From the NCBI GenBank assembly GCA_036501625.1, contig DASXZY010000058.1:1-64000 (forward strand): a stretch of 64,000 nt of DNA. Direction: 5' to 3'. This DNA is from Palsa-1400 sp036501625 (GTDB lineage: Bacteria; Verrucomicrobiota; Verrucomicrobiia; Limisphaerales; Palsa-1400). Shown here in pieces: positions 32,261-41,070 of the stretch. Position 1 is the first letter of the stretch; each line of letters starts with the position of its first letter. The notes under the pieces are model-generated. The model was given only the letters and a program-made list of their open reading frames with translations, was not told the DNA's origin and did not search any database. A program made the translations under genes and the position numbers.

Positions 32261-35095
32261 ATGAACGCAGCATCTTCGCCCGTCAAACAGAAAAAATTCA
32301 ACGGCAGCCTTCCGCTTCTGGCGCTGCTTCTGGGCGGGACGCTGGCGGTGCTGTGCCATGAAGGCTTCCGCCCCTATGAAGTGTTCTGGGCCAACGACCT
32401 GCCGCTGGGTGCGCTGGCGGCCAGTTCCAACCGGCTCCCCGGCGCCTTTTTTGCATGCTGGACCGATTACTACTGGATTGGCGGCCCTGGCATCGTTTCA
32501 CTCAATTTGTCCAACATCTGCATGGGCCTGTTCTCGCCGGCGTACCACCTCAAATTCTACGCTCCCGGCACTATGTTTTTCCTTGGATTCAGCGCGTGGT
32601 TTTTCTTCCGGCAATTGCGGTTCGCCCCGGCCGTTTGCATTTTGGGCGGGCTGGCGGCCGGCCTTAACATGCACTTTTTTTCCAACGCCTGCTGGGGATT
32701 GGGCCAATGGAATGTCTGCTGCGCCATGATTTTTATCGCCTTGGGAATCCTAGCCAGCCCCGGCATTCGCTCCTTGTGGCTCAAAGCCGTGCTGGCTGGA
32801 TTTTCCACCGGAATGGCGGTGATGGAAGGCTTCGATGTGGGGGCCATCATGAGCGTCTATGTCGGCGTCTTCGTTGCATTCACCTATTTGACAATGGAAG
32901 GGAAACCGTCCCTGCGCGCGGGCAGAACGTTGCTGGCAGGCGGGTTGGTTGTCTTGGCGGCCGTGCTGATTTCTTTGAGCACGATTTTCACATTGGTATT
33001 GACGCAAATCAAAGGCACGGGCGCCGATGAATCCGGCCAGGTCACTCAGCAGACGGACGAGCAGAGGACGATGCGCTGGCAATTCATCACGCAATGGAGC
33101 ATTCCGAAATTGGAAACCTTGCGCGTGATCGTTCCGGGCTTGTTTGGCTATCGCATGCAGGAGTTCACCACCTCCACCAACAAAGCCGGCGCTTATTGGG
33201 GCAAGATCGCCGAGGACCCGCACATTCAGGGTTTGGAGAGCGGCGATGCGGGCGAGCGCTCGCACGCGGCGGCGGAACTCGGCTTGCCGAAAGGGGCGCA
33301 GGACGCCGCGGCGAGCGGCGATCCGCGGACTCGCCAGAACCTTCTGGAGGCTGTCAAACCTCAATTGCAGCGGCGCCACACTGGCAATGGAGAATACGCT
33401 GGGATCATGGTCTGCCTGCTCGCTGCATTTGGGCTGGCGAACTCGTGGCGCAAGGCTGGCTCCGATTGTTCGCCGGAGGAACGGCGCGCGGTTTGGTTCT
33501 GGGGCGGCGCGGCGCTTTTTTCCCTGTTGGCAGCGTGGGGCCGCTATGGGTTTGTCTATCGCCTGGTCTATGCGATGCCCTTCCTGACCAACATCCGCAG
33601 CCCGATGAAATTCATGCACCCGTTGAACATCAGCCTGATTATTCTGGCTGGTTATGGAATGGAAATGCTTCATCGCCGCTGCCTCTCCGCGCCCGCGGAA
33701 CCGCCTGGTTCGCTTTTCAAGCACTGGCGGAAATGGTGGCAAAAAGCGGGCGGCTTTGAGGTCAAGTGGATTTTCGCATCCGGCCTTGCGGTGGCCGCCG
33801 CTGTGGCGGGTTTTTTCATCGTGCGATCCTCGGAGCCGGCCATCGTGAATTACCTGGAGCATAATGGCTTCACGGCCGATCTGGCGCCGCAAATTGCCCG
33901 CTTTTGCGACGGTGAGATCGGGATGTTTGCCGCCTTCCTGGCCGTGTCCGCCGCCGTGCTGGACATCATTCTAAGCGGCGCGTGGGCGGGCCGGCGCGCG
34001 AATCTCGCGTGGGGTTTGCTGGGCGTCATTATCATCTGCGACCTTGCCCGGTCCGACATTCCCTGGATCCGATATTACAACTACAAGGAAAAGCTCAGCC
34101 CGAATCCGGTCGTCGAATACCTGCGGGAAAAACCGTGGGAACACCGGGTTGTTTCCCGCATTTCCCCGGTGGGAACTGCCTATGATCTCGGAGGAACCAA
34201 TCAGGAGAATATCAATTTCGGCGGCTTGTGCCATTGGTGGCTGGAAAATGACTATCCTTACCACGACATCGAATCCCTGGAAATCGACCAGGCTCCGCGC
34301 ATGCCGACGATTGACAGCGCCTACATTGGCAATTTCACGGGCAATTCCCCAACCAACCCAAACCCTGCCATTCGCCTGTGGCAATTGACCAATACTCGTT
34401 ACATCTTTGGCGACTCACAATTGACCCCGGCCCTTAATTTTCTCGGAGTTCCGCGCGACAGTTTTCGCACGATCATGAATGTGAGCATCGTTCCCAAGGT
34501 CGATTATTCACAGGTTCAAGACGGAGGCGACCTGACGGTGAAAAGCAACAGCCAAGGCACATTGGCATTGATCGAGTTCACGCGCGCCCTGCCTCGCGCG
34601 AAACTCTGCGCCAACTGGCAAGTGATGAACGAAACGAACGCTTTGCGGACCTTGATCTCGCCGGCCTTCGACCCTGAGAAATCCGTGCTGGTGGACCAGG
34701 GAACTCCCGTTTCTCAAGCGCCCGGCCCAATGGGCGCTGATGCCGGAAAGGTCGAGATCACGCGATACGCTCCCACTGATTTGATCCTCCACGCTGACGC
34801 GCGCACGCCAGCAGTCTTGCTTCTGAACGACCACACCGGTGATTACTGGAACGTTTGGCTCGACCAAAAGCCGGCCCCGATTCTCCGCTGCAATTACATC
34901 ATGCAAGGAGTGTTCGTGCCCGCGGGAACACATACGGTTGAATTCCGCTATCAGCCTCCGCGCAAGCTGCTTTACGTCAGCCTGGCGGCTTTCGCGGCTG
35001 CAATTCTGCTCGGCGGCTATGCGATGGCAGCCCGCTTTATGGAGCGCCCCGGCAGCGAGCCGCCCTTGAAGACCCCGAAACCCAAACCGAAATAA
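32261..35095 (+). CDS. YfhO-like large polytopic membrane protein
   Basis: This 944-residue protein has a dozen or more membrane helices over its first 600 residues, a soluble region, and one last helix at about 905-930. The phrase FLTNIRSPMKFMHPLNIS lies where YfhO-like proteins have an extracytoplasmic loop after a membrane segment. The C-terminal domain carries YWNVWLDQKPAPILRCNYIM, then VPAGTHTVEFRY, a hallmark of YfhO and related GT-C-type glycosyltransferase-like proteins. The frame is open further upstream, but that part is antisense to the M61 gene, so I place the start at ATG 32261. YfhO proteins help glycosylate lipoteichoic acid in Firmicutes; the role here is unknown. Confidence 0.78.
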   Translation: MNAASSPVKQKKFNGSLPLLALLLGGTLAVLCHEGFRPYEVFWANDLPLGALAASSNRLPGAFFACWTDYYWIGGPGIVSLNLSNICMGLFSPAYHLKFYAPGTMFFLGFSAWFFFRQLRFAPAVCILGGLAAGLNMHFFSNACWGLGQWNVCCAMIFIALGILASPGIRSLWLKAVLAGFSTGMAVMEGFDVGAIMSVYVGVFVAFTYLTMEGKPSLRAGRTLLAGGLVVLAAVLISLSTIFTLVLTQIKGTGADESGQVTQQTDEQRTMRWQFITQWSIPKLETLRVIVPGLFGYRMQEFTTSTNKAGAYWGKIAEDPHIQGLESGDAGERSHAAAELGLPKGAQDAAASGDPRTRQNLLEAVKPQLQRRHTGNGEYAGIMVCLLAAFGLANSWRKAGSDCSPEERRAVWFWGGAALFSLLAAWGRYGFVYRLVYAMPFLTNIRSPMKFMHPLNISLIILAGYGMEMLHRRCLSAPAEPPGSLFKHWRKWWQKAGGFEVKWIFASGLAVAAAVAGFFIVRSSEPAIVNYLEHNGFTADLAPQIARFCDGEIGMFAAFLAVSAAVLDIILSGAWAGRRANLAWGLLGVIIICDLARSDIPWIRYYNYKEKLSPNPVVEYLREKPWEHRVVSRISPVGTAYDLGGTNQENINFGGLCHWWLENDYPYHDIESLEIDQAPRMPTIDSAYIGNFTGNSPTNPNPAIRLWQLTNTRYIFGDSQLTPALNFLGVPRDSFRTIMNVSIVPKVDYSQVQDGGDLTVKSNSQGTLALIEFTRALPRAKLCANWQVMNETNALRTLISPAFDPEKSVLVDQGTPVSQAPGPMGADAGKVEITRYAPTDLILHADARTPAVLLLNDHTGDYWNVWLDQKPAPILRCNYIMQGVFVPAGTHTVEFRYQPPRKLLYVSLAAFAAAILLGGYAMAARFMERPGSEPPLKTPKPKPK

Positions 35096-35101
35096 GGGCC
35101 G

Positions 35102-35446
35102 TTAAGCCGCTTTGGCTGCGGCGCGCAATTTGCCTCCCCCAAGCGCCCGAAGATTGGCTGGGCGCGACCCTCGCTTCTTGGAATGACTCTGCTTTTCCAG
35201 GATGTAGCTGGCCGAGTTATGCAGGCGGCGGCGATATTTCAACTTCTTGCGCATCCGCTCGCGCGCGGCGATGGTGTGCTTCAGGCAATAAACGCCGATG
35301 GCTGGCGCTCCGCAGGTCAAACACAGGCCGTGCGCTTTTTTGCGCAGCATGTGAATCTGCTGCCGGGACATCGGGGTTCCATCAGCCTTCAGCGTCCCCG
35401 TAAATTCGTCGCTGATTTTCTTTCTGCTCCATTTTTTTGCTTTCAT
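35102..35446 (-). CDS. Small basic protein with a CxxC zinc-binding pattern
   Basis: This 114-residue protein is rich in Lys and Arg. A possible zinc site is visible in GLCLTCGAPAIGVYCLKH (two Cys, then Cys and His), followed by a basic helix containing RERMRKK. This resembles small zinc-ribbon proteins of phages and bacteria with no assigned function. The N-terminal half has a tract reading FTGTLKADGTPMSRQQ. It is convergent with the YfhO-like gene with only 6 bases between stops. Nucleic-acid binding is possible from the composition, but that is inference. Confidence 0.6.
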   Translation of the reverse strand: MKAKKWSRKKISDEFTGTLKADGTPMSRQQIHMLRKKAHGLCLTCGAPAIGVYCLKHTIAARERMRKKLKYRRRLHNSASYILEKQSHSKKRGSRPANLRALGGGKLRAAAKAA

Positions 35447-35568
35447 AGTATAAATCTTCCAGTCAATTCTAGGGCCCTTGTTTAGTATACACCACTCGCG
35501 CGGGAATGCGAATCCATTATTTCCAATTTTGATCCCGCCTTTGCAACTTGGGAGGGCGATGTACGAAG

Positions 35569-36119
35569 TTGCCGCGCCGCAAAATCAGGCGACCCAATTT
35601 AGGGACGGTATGTCCAGCCCCTGCGCCATGGCTTTTTGCGCTGGCCTTCATGGCTGTGGCGCTATTCGGACAGTTGAACGCCAGTGCGGGCGAGTCGGCG
35701 GGCGCGAATCTTTTGCAGCAGTCGAATGACCGCCAAGCCGGCGCCACCTCGTTCGTGTGCGATGTCACGGACAATATCAAGAGGGAAACCACTCCCTGCT
35801 TTCGCCGAGTTCTTCCTGATGGCGCTATCGAAGTATCGGAGGTGCTTTCAGTGGCTCCCTTCCGGCTCGCCATCCAGAACAAGGAGGGATATTGGCAGGT
35901 AAGAAAAGACGAAGCAGCCAACCTAAGTTTCGCGCCGCCTCCGCCGCCAACCCTTCAAAAGAGAACGCTTGATCTGGAAGCGGCGAATCTCGGCGAGGTC
36001 ACCATCAAGTTCGAAAAGCAAACCGCCGAAAATGGCGTCGAGTGCCAGCTTGTCGAAGCCAAGTTGTCCGATCGCCTGACGCGCAAGCTTGCCGGCGCCT
36101 TCCGAGTTGAGCACAGTTC
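35569..36119 (+). pseudogene. 5' part of a broken secreted-protein gene
   Basis: A frame starting at about TTG 35569 (with GGAGGG twelve bases upstream) encodes a long signal peptide ending near NASA, followed by about 140 residues that could be part of a beta-rich exported protein: VCDVTDN, YWQVRKDEAANLSF, and a tract of Pro residues. I do not recognise the family. After about LAGAFRVEH the sequence stops looking like protein in this frame, while a pilin-like tail appears in another frame from 36168. This suggests that the 3' end was replaced by a fragment of a different gene. Confidence 0.5.
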
Positions 36120-36167
36120 TTCGCGGAGGCTGCAAAAGGACCCCGGCATGCCCCCGCCGCCAGTGGC

Positions 36168-36542
36168 TGCAGCTATGATCCGCTCCTCTGGTTCGCCGAT
36201 ATGGAGGACGCCTGGAATGGAAACTCGCACAGCACACAGAATTCAAGGTTTGTGGAGAAGACCCAGTCGAACATACAAAGCTATGCCCATGCCAATGAGG
36301 CTTTTGACATGACTGGAAAGCGCTTTGGGCCGTCTCGCGTCTGGCTGCTGACGGACAATGATGCCATCGGCCACGATAACCATTTTTGGCCGGAGCAAGG
36401 CAACAATCATGGGGCTGATGGCGCCAATTCCGCGTTCGCCGATGGACACGTCGAATGGATTCCGCGCTTGAAATACGTGTATATGTATGAAGCTTCGCAG
36501 GATAACAATCGGAGTAAGGCAACGCCGCGGCCAAGCCTTTGA
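36168..36542 (+). pseudogene. 3' fragment of a pilin-like protein with an H-X(10)-DG tail
   Basis: This 124-codon fragment, in a frame different from the upstream gene, begins CSYDPLLWFADMEDAWNG and ends with NNHGADGANSAFADGHVEWI. The His followed by ten residues and Asp-Gly is the typical C-terminal signature of the prepilin-like (DUF1559-related) proteins that are abundant in Verrucomicrobia and Planctomycetes. The N-terminal prepilin helix is absent, and no start codon with a leader peptide exists. ATG 36201 could start translation by chance. It is joined to unrelated sequence at about 36110-36165. Confidence 0.62.
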
Positions 36543-36568
36543 CATTTAGCATGGTTGCACACAACGGG

Positions 36569-37459
36569 CTAAGTAGCTGGAATGAACCTCTGGAGAAACA
36601 GCGCCAGCACAAACCAGCCGGCGAACCAGCCGATCCACGGTTCGCCGCCGCTCGCCACCGCCAGCAAATCCACCAATACCACCCCGGCCAATAAGCGGGA
36701 GACTGTATAACCCACGTTCGGCTCCTCCTGGCCCACGCTCTGGCTTAAGGCCCACGAAATCCACGCGGCCAGCGCAAGCGAATAGACCACCGCTGGCATC
36801 CAATTGGGGTCATCGTCGAACAATCCGGCGCACACAACCGGCGCCGCCAGCAACAGGCTCGGCCAAAAATTGACCCGGCCCCGCTGGCTTTCCTTGCGCG
36901 CCAAACAACTCAGTCCCGCGATGTAAGCCGCCAGGCCCAGCCCCTTCCAGACCACTTCCCCGCTGACGCCCCGTCGCGCCGCTGATGCCGCCAGCAAATA
37001 AACGCACAATCGGCACGCTCCCATCAACAAAGGCCCGGCTGGCGTCCATTTGTGGACCGCGTTGTAACATAGAATGCACGCGCATAAAATGGCGGCCCAC
37101 AACAGGCTTGGCAGGCCCAGCCAGATCGCGCTCGTTAGCCCCAAGGCGAGCCAGCCAAACCCCCACTGCCAGACGGTCCGTTCGCTGATCGCGCCGGAGG
37201 GAATGGGCCGGCTTCGCCGATGATGGCGGTCGAACTCGGCGTCGAAAGCGTCATTCAAAAACATCCCGCCTTCGTAGAGGAAGCTGGCCGACAGCGCCGC
37301 GCCCGCCAAGGCCGGCGCGCTGCCCTGGCCGCCCAGGCACCACGCGGCCAGGCAATCAGACCAGACGGTGGGAAGATTGGACACCCGTCCCAGGATTAGG
37401 AAGGTGCGCAACTTGGATGGCCGCCTCAGAAAATTCAACGTCGCCGGAAGTCTGCCCAA
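36569..37459 (-). CDS. UbiA-family prenyltransferase
   Basis: This 296-residue membrane protein belongs to the UbiA superfamily. The first Asp-rich motif is NDAFDAEFDRHHRRSRPIPSG, which binds prenyl diphosphate through magnesium. The second motif is weak: the equivalent region carries RKESQRGR where many members have further Asp residues. About eight hydrophobic helices are present. It may act in quinone or lipid prenylation; the exact substrate is not clear. It starts 27 bases after nirD, at TTG 37459; later TTG codons are alternatives. Confidence 0.85.
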   Translation of the reverse strand: MGRLPATLNFLRRPSKLRTFLILGRVSNLPTVWSDCLAAWCLGGQGSAPALAGAALSASFLYEGGMFLNDAFDAEFDRHHRRSRPIPSGAISERTVWQWGFGWLALGLTSAIWLGLPSLLWAAILCACILCYNAVHKWTPAGPLLMGACRLCVYLLAASAARRGVSGEVVWKGLGLAAYIAGLSCLARKESQRGRVNFWPSLLLAAPVVCAGLFDDDPNWMPAVVYSLALAAWISWALSQSVGQEEPNVGYTVSRLLAGVVLVDLLAVASGGEPWIGWFAGWFVLALFLQRFIPAT

Positions 37460-37486
37460 GCCGCGCGCAAACTTCCAGCGCGGCCT

Positions 37487-37816
37487 TCAGCGGCTTTGCT
37501 CTTCCAGGATCACGTCGCCATTGCCCTCGGCGGCGTGATAAGTCTTGACAGACTCGCCCGCCTCCGAGCCGCGCCCGGTGGCAAGTTCGAACTTGTGCCC
37601 ATGCAAAGGGCATATCACTCTGCCGTCGCCGCGGATGCCTTCGGAGAGCGGGCCTTGGCGGTGCGGACAGCGATTTTGCGTGGCGAAAAGCTGGCCATTT
37701 CGCTGCCGGAAGACCGCGATTTCCTCGCCGTTGACCATGTAGCAACGCCCCTGCCCAAGCGGGATATTTTCAACAGGGCCCAAGTTTGCGATTTGTGCGT
37801 TCATATTTTCATCCAT
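37487..37816 (-). CDS. nirD: Nitrite reductase small subunit, Rieske type
   Basis: This 109-residue protein is NirD-like, with a Rieske [2Fe-2S] fold. The two metal motifs are intact: CPHRQGP and CPLHGHKF. It would assist the NAD(P)H-dependent reduction of nitrite to ammonia by NirB. The frame is open upstream to 37939, but that part lies within the nirB 3' end, so I use ATG 37816, with a further ATG at 37804. The start overlaps the end of nirB by 8 bases. Although NirD looks intact, its partner nirB is broken, so the protein may be an orphan. Confidence 0.88.
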   Translation of the reverse strand: MDENMNAQIANLGPVENIPLGQGRCYMVNGEEIAVFRQRNGQLFATQNRCPHRQGPLSEGIRGDGRVICPLHGHKFELATGRGSEAGESVKTYHAAEGNGDVILEEQSR

Positions 37817-39777
37817 TGTTTTCGGCTGTGGCCAGAACCCGCGCCAATTCTGGGCCGCTGAACTGGCCGTTGTAGGCGGGGATGCGGGCTTCCTTCCACG
37901 GGTCTTGATAAGCGTCCACGGCTTTTTGGATGTCCGCATCCAGGCGGGCGCAAATGCCCTCGCTGTCCTCGATGAGGAGACGCCGCAGGAATTCTATGCC
38001 CAGCCGCTGGACAAAATGATAGCTGCGTTCGAGGTATTTGCCGTGTTCGCGGTAGTACTGCATGAACCTCCCCATGTGGAGAAGAACTTCATCGTGGGAT
38101 TTCACGGTGCACAGAAGGTCTCCTTTGCGCACCGTTCCCCCCGCCGCTCCGCCGACGTAAATTTCCCACAGCCCTCCCTCGATGGCTACGGCCCCGATGT
38201 CTTTGACGTAAGCTTCCGAACAATTGCACGGACAGCCCGCCGCGGCCAGCTTCATCTTATGCGGGCGATTCGATCCCCTGGTACCGCCGCTCGATCTTTT
38301 GCGCCAGCGCGATGGAATCGCCGACGCCGTAACGGCAAAAGTCTGTACCCACACAGCTTTTGCAAGTGCGAAACGCCTTGGTGTAAGCGTGGCCGCCGGG
38401 AATGCCGAGTTCCGTCCAGATTTTCGGCAAGTCCTCTTTTTTAATGCCCAGCAAGTCCAGCCGCTGGCCTCCGGTGATTCTCGACCATTGGCACGTGGTA
38501 TTTCTCCGCCACCTCGGCGATGCGGCGCAATTCGGAAGGCGACGTCACGCCGCCGTAAATGCGCGGAACGACGGAAAACGTCCCATCTTTTTGTATGTTC
38601 GCATGAACACGGTCGATGGTGTCGGCGAGCTTGTTTTCGCGCACGATCAATTTTTTGTAAACGCCGCGCGAAGGCTCGCGATACACAACCACTTCGTCAT
38701 CGGGCAGCGCGGGCTTGGTCTCGCCCATGGAGGCGAGTTCAACGCCCATGACCTTGAGCTTGGTGCCCGGCTTGGAGCCGGCATAACCAGCCGCCGGATT
38801 GAAGCCCGTGATGACGTCAGCCAGTGTCTTTGCCTGGTCCCATATTGGCTCGACCAGCCCGTAAAGTTTGCCTCGATGCTCCACGCATTCGCCAACGGCG
38901 AAAACATAAGGCTCGCTCGTGCGCATTTGATCGTCGCAGACAATGCCCTTATTGACAGTCAAGCCGCTGGCGGTTGCGATTTCGGTGATGGGCCGGATGC
39001 CCGCGCTGACGACGACCATGTCCGTTTCCAGCATGGCGCCGTCGTTGAATTCCAAATGAGTGATGTTCCCATGGCCGGAGGCGATTTTGGTGGTGATCGT
39101 ATTGCAGCGCACTTTGATGCCCATGGCTTCGATCGTGTGCTAAAGCATCTGTCCGGCTTCTGCGTCAAGCTGCGCGATCATCAATTGCGGCGCGGCCTCA
39201 AGGATCGTGACTTCCACCCCGTGCGTCATCAGGCCGCGGGCGGCTTCCAATCCCAGCAGGCCACCGCCGATGACCGCCGCTTTTTTCCGAGTCTTCGCGT
39301 AACGGGCAATCTGGTCGCAATCATCCAGTGTGCGGAACAGAAACGTGCCGGGCGCGCCAAAGCCCTCCATCGGCGGCACGAAAGGCCGCGAACCCGTGGC
39401 CACAATGACGTGGTCGTAAGGCTCCTCGATGGGCGGCGCTTCCGCCGTCGCGGCGTCCATCGCGTAGGCCGGGGTTTCCTTTTTCAGAGGCGTGCCAATG
39501 ACCACTTTGCGGCGGCGGTCAATCATCGTGGCTTTGACGCCCGCGTGCAGGCGAATGCCATGCTGCGTGTACCAAGCCAGCGGGTTCATGAAGATGTCCG
39601 CTGCCGGCTGGCTGCCGTTAAGGACGTTGCTGAGCAGGATGCGGTTGTAATTCCCATATGGCTCCGCGCCGAACATGGTGATCTCGAACCGCGCCGGAGT
39701 GCGTTTCAAGATTTCTTCGACAACCCTGGCCCCCGCCATGCCATTGCCGACAACTACGATTTTTCTTTTTTGTTCAT
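37809..39777 (-). pseudogene. nirB: Nitrite reductase large subunit, degraded
   Basis: The fragments together match NirB: an FAD/NAD Rossmann start (IVVVGNGMAGARVVEE), a second dinucleotide site (AAVIGGGLLGLEAARG), then the siroheme/[4Fe-4S] region with CKSCVGTDFCRYGVGDS and AGCPCNCSEAYVKDIG. I see four lesions. A one-base shift in an A-run separates the ATG at 39777 from the Rossmann frame. An in-frame TAG lies at 39140-39142. A frameshift near 38480 falls where VPMV should continue as KITGGQR. A one-base insertion lies in a C-run near 38270. In addition, the central ferredoxin-like domain with its Cys cluster seems to be missing around 38600-38625, giving about 656 codons against the usual 800 or more. 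The encoded enzyme should be inactive unless the lesions are sequencing errors. Confidence 0.9.
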
Positions 39778-40787
39778 AAATGGTGAGCGGAAATTTTGTC
39801 GATGCAGACGGCGCACGCCTTGTAAGAGGGCTGCCGCGAATACGGATCGAACGCTGGAAAAGTCAGGCCGTTGACTTGGGCGTAGTGCATGGGAATGAAG
39901 AGTTGCCCGCGCTGAATGGCCGCCGTGACAAAAGCCTTGGCGATCAGGCCGCCGCGGCGCGACGAAACACGAACCTTGCTTTTCGGCCGGATGCCCAGGC
40001 GGCGCGCGTCGTCCGGATTGATTTCCACATAGGCCGACTCCGGCCGCAGCTTTCGGAGCACGGCGGATTTCTCGGTGCGCGTGCCCGTATGCCATTGAAC
40101 GCTCGTGCCGCGCCCGGTCAGGAGCGTGAAAGGATATTCACTGTCTGCCGGTTCCGGGAGCGAGCGCGGCTGTTCAAAAATAAAACACGCTTTGCCATCC
40201 GCTATGTAAAATCGGCCGTCTTCGAATAACCGGCGTTCCGGCGCGACTTCAAGGCGGCCCCCTCCGGCCACCTGCCGGGTGTTGCCGTCCCCGTGGATCA
40301 TGCCCAGGCCGAACTTGCACAGTGCGCCCAGCAACGCCAATTCTTCGGTCATGATTTGGCCGGTGCCGAGCCAGGCGGTCGATTCCGCGCCGAATTTATC
40401 CTGGATGCCTCGAATGCGCAGCGCGAATACCTGCATCGCCATATCCCAATCGACCGCTTCCAATTTCCCGGCGCTATTGCGCAGCAATGGAGTCGTGCCC
40501 CGGTCCGGAGCGGCCAGCGGAGACAGCGCCTCCCAGCCTTTTGGGCAGGCCATGCCGAGATTGACCGGATATTTGGCGTTGGCCGTAAGGTTGATCGCCT
40601 CGCCGCCGCGCAAATGGATATCCAGCCCGCAGCCTGTCGAACAAAAACCGCATATGCTGGCGGTGGTGGCGTCCGGATGCAGTCGCGCCGGCAGGCGGCC
40701 CAATCCAAACGCGGCCGGCTGGAGAACCAGATCGCGCGTGAGAGGCCCGTCCCATTCCCGCAACAAAGAATGTCCGTTGGCCTTCAC
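39774..40787 (-). pseudogene. nasA: Assimilatory nitrate reductase catalytic subunit with a large internal deletion
   Basis: Read from GTG 40787, the 337-residue frame starts like a molybdopterin nitrate reductase: the [4Fe-4S] site CGFCSTGCGL with a later CPKGW, then WLGTGQIMTEELALLG and HGDGNTRQ. Directly after NTRQ (about 40272) it jumps to VAGGGRLEVAPERRLFEDGR and continues as the normal C-terminal cofactor domain, ending with SRQPSYKACAV. The usual enzyme is about 700 residues or more, so roughly half is missing, including most of the molybdopterin-binding core. The frame is preserved across the junction. Activity is very unlikely. The stop overlaps the presumed nirB start (ATGA), and the start overlaps the stop of the upstream fragment (GTGA). 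Confidence 0.88.
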
Positions 40788-41070
40788 ACGCCTCCCGGCA
40801 TTTTTGGCGCCGCCGCCGCGCGGAAGAAGAGCGCGCGTTCCAGCAACTCGCCGCCCAGGCAAAGCGCCAGGCCGCTAATGGACAACCGTCCGGGAACCGC
40901 GCCCGGCAGCAGGCTCAACAGCGGAATCACGACCGGGCGCGGGCCGTGCAGGCGGACCTTCTGGGCTCCGGGCAAATCCCGGCCGGGCGGATTTTTGTCG
41001 TGGAGCCCAAATCAGTCAATACTACTTCATCCGGCGAGACGCGCGCCAATTTCTCCCTCGAATAACTCAC
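40784..41070 (-). pseudogene. Fragment coupled to nasA, possibly a membrane subunit
   Basis: A frame ending at 40784 reads KNPPGRDLPGAQKVRLHGPR and then a hydrophobic tract (IPLLSLLPGAVPGRLSISG, with LALCLGGELLERALFFRA after it), closing with PKMPGGV. The end resembles the C-terminal membrane helix of DmsC-type anchor subunits that often accompany such nitrate reductases. A GTG at 41070, overlapping the efflux gene stop, opens another frame (VSYSREKLARVSPDEVV) that could join it by a one-base shift. No complete gene exists here. The assignment is tentative. Confidence 0.35.

Noticed and set aside
39140..39142. Possible recoding of TAG as an amino acid, since TAG interrupts nirB and also ends the methylase before protein-like sequence
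   Set aside because: TAG is used as a normal stop elsewhere (response regulator at 5588-5590, the edge gene at 63576-63578), and nirB has other lesions, so simple decay explains it.
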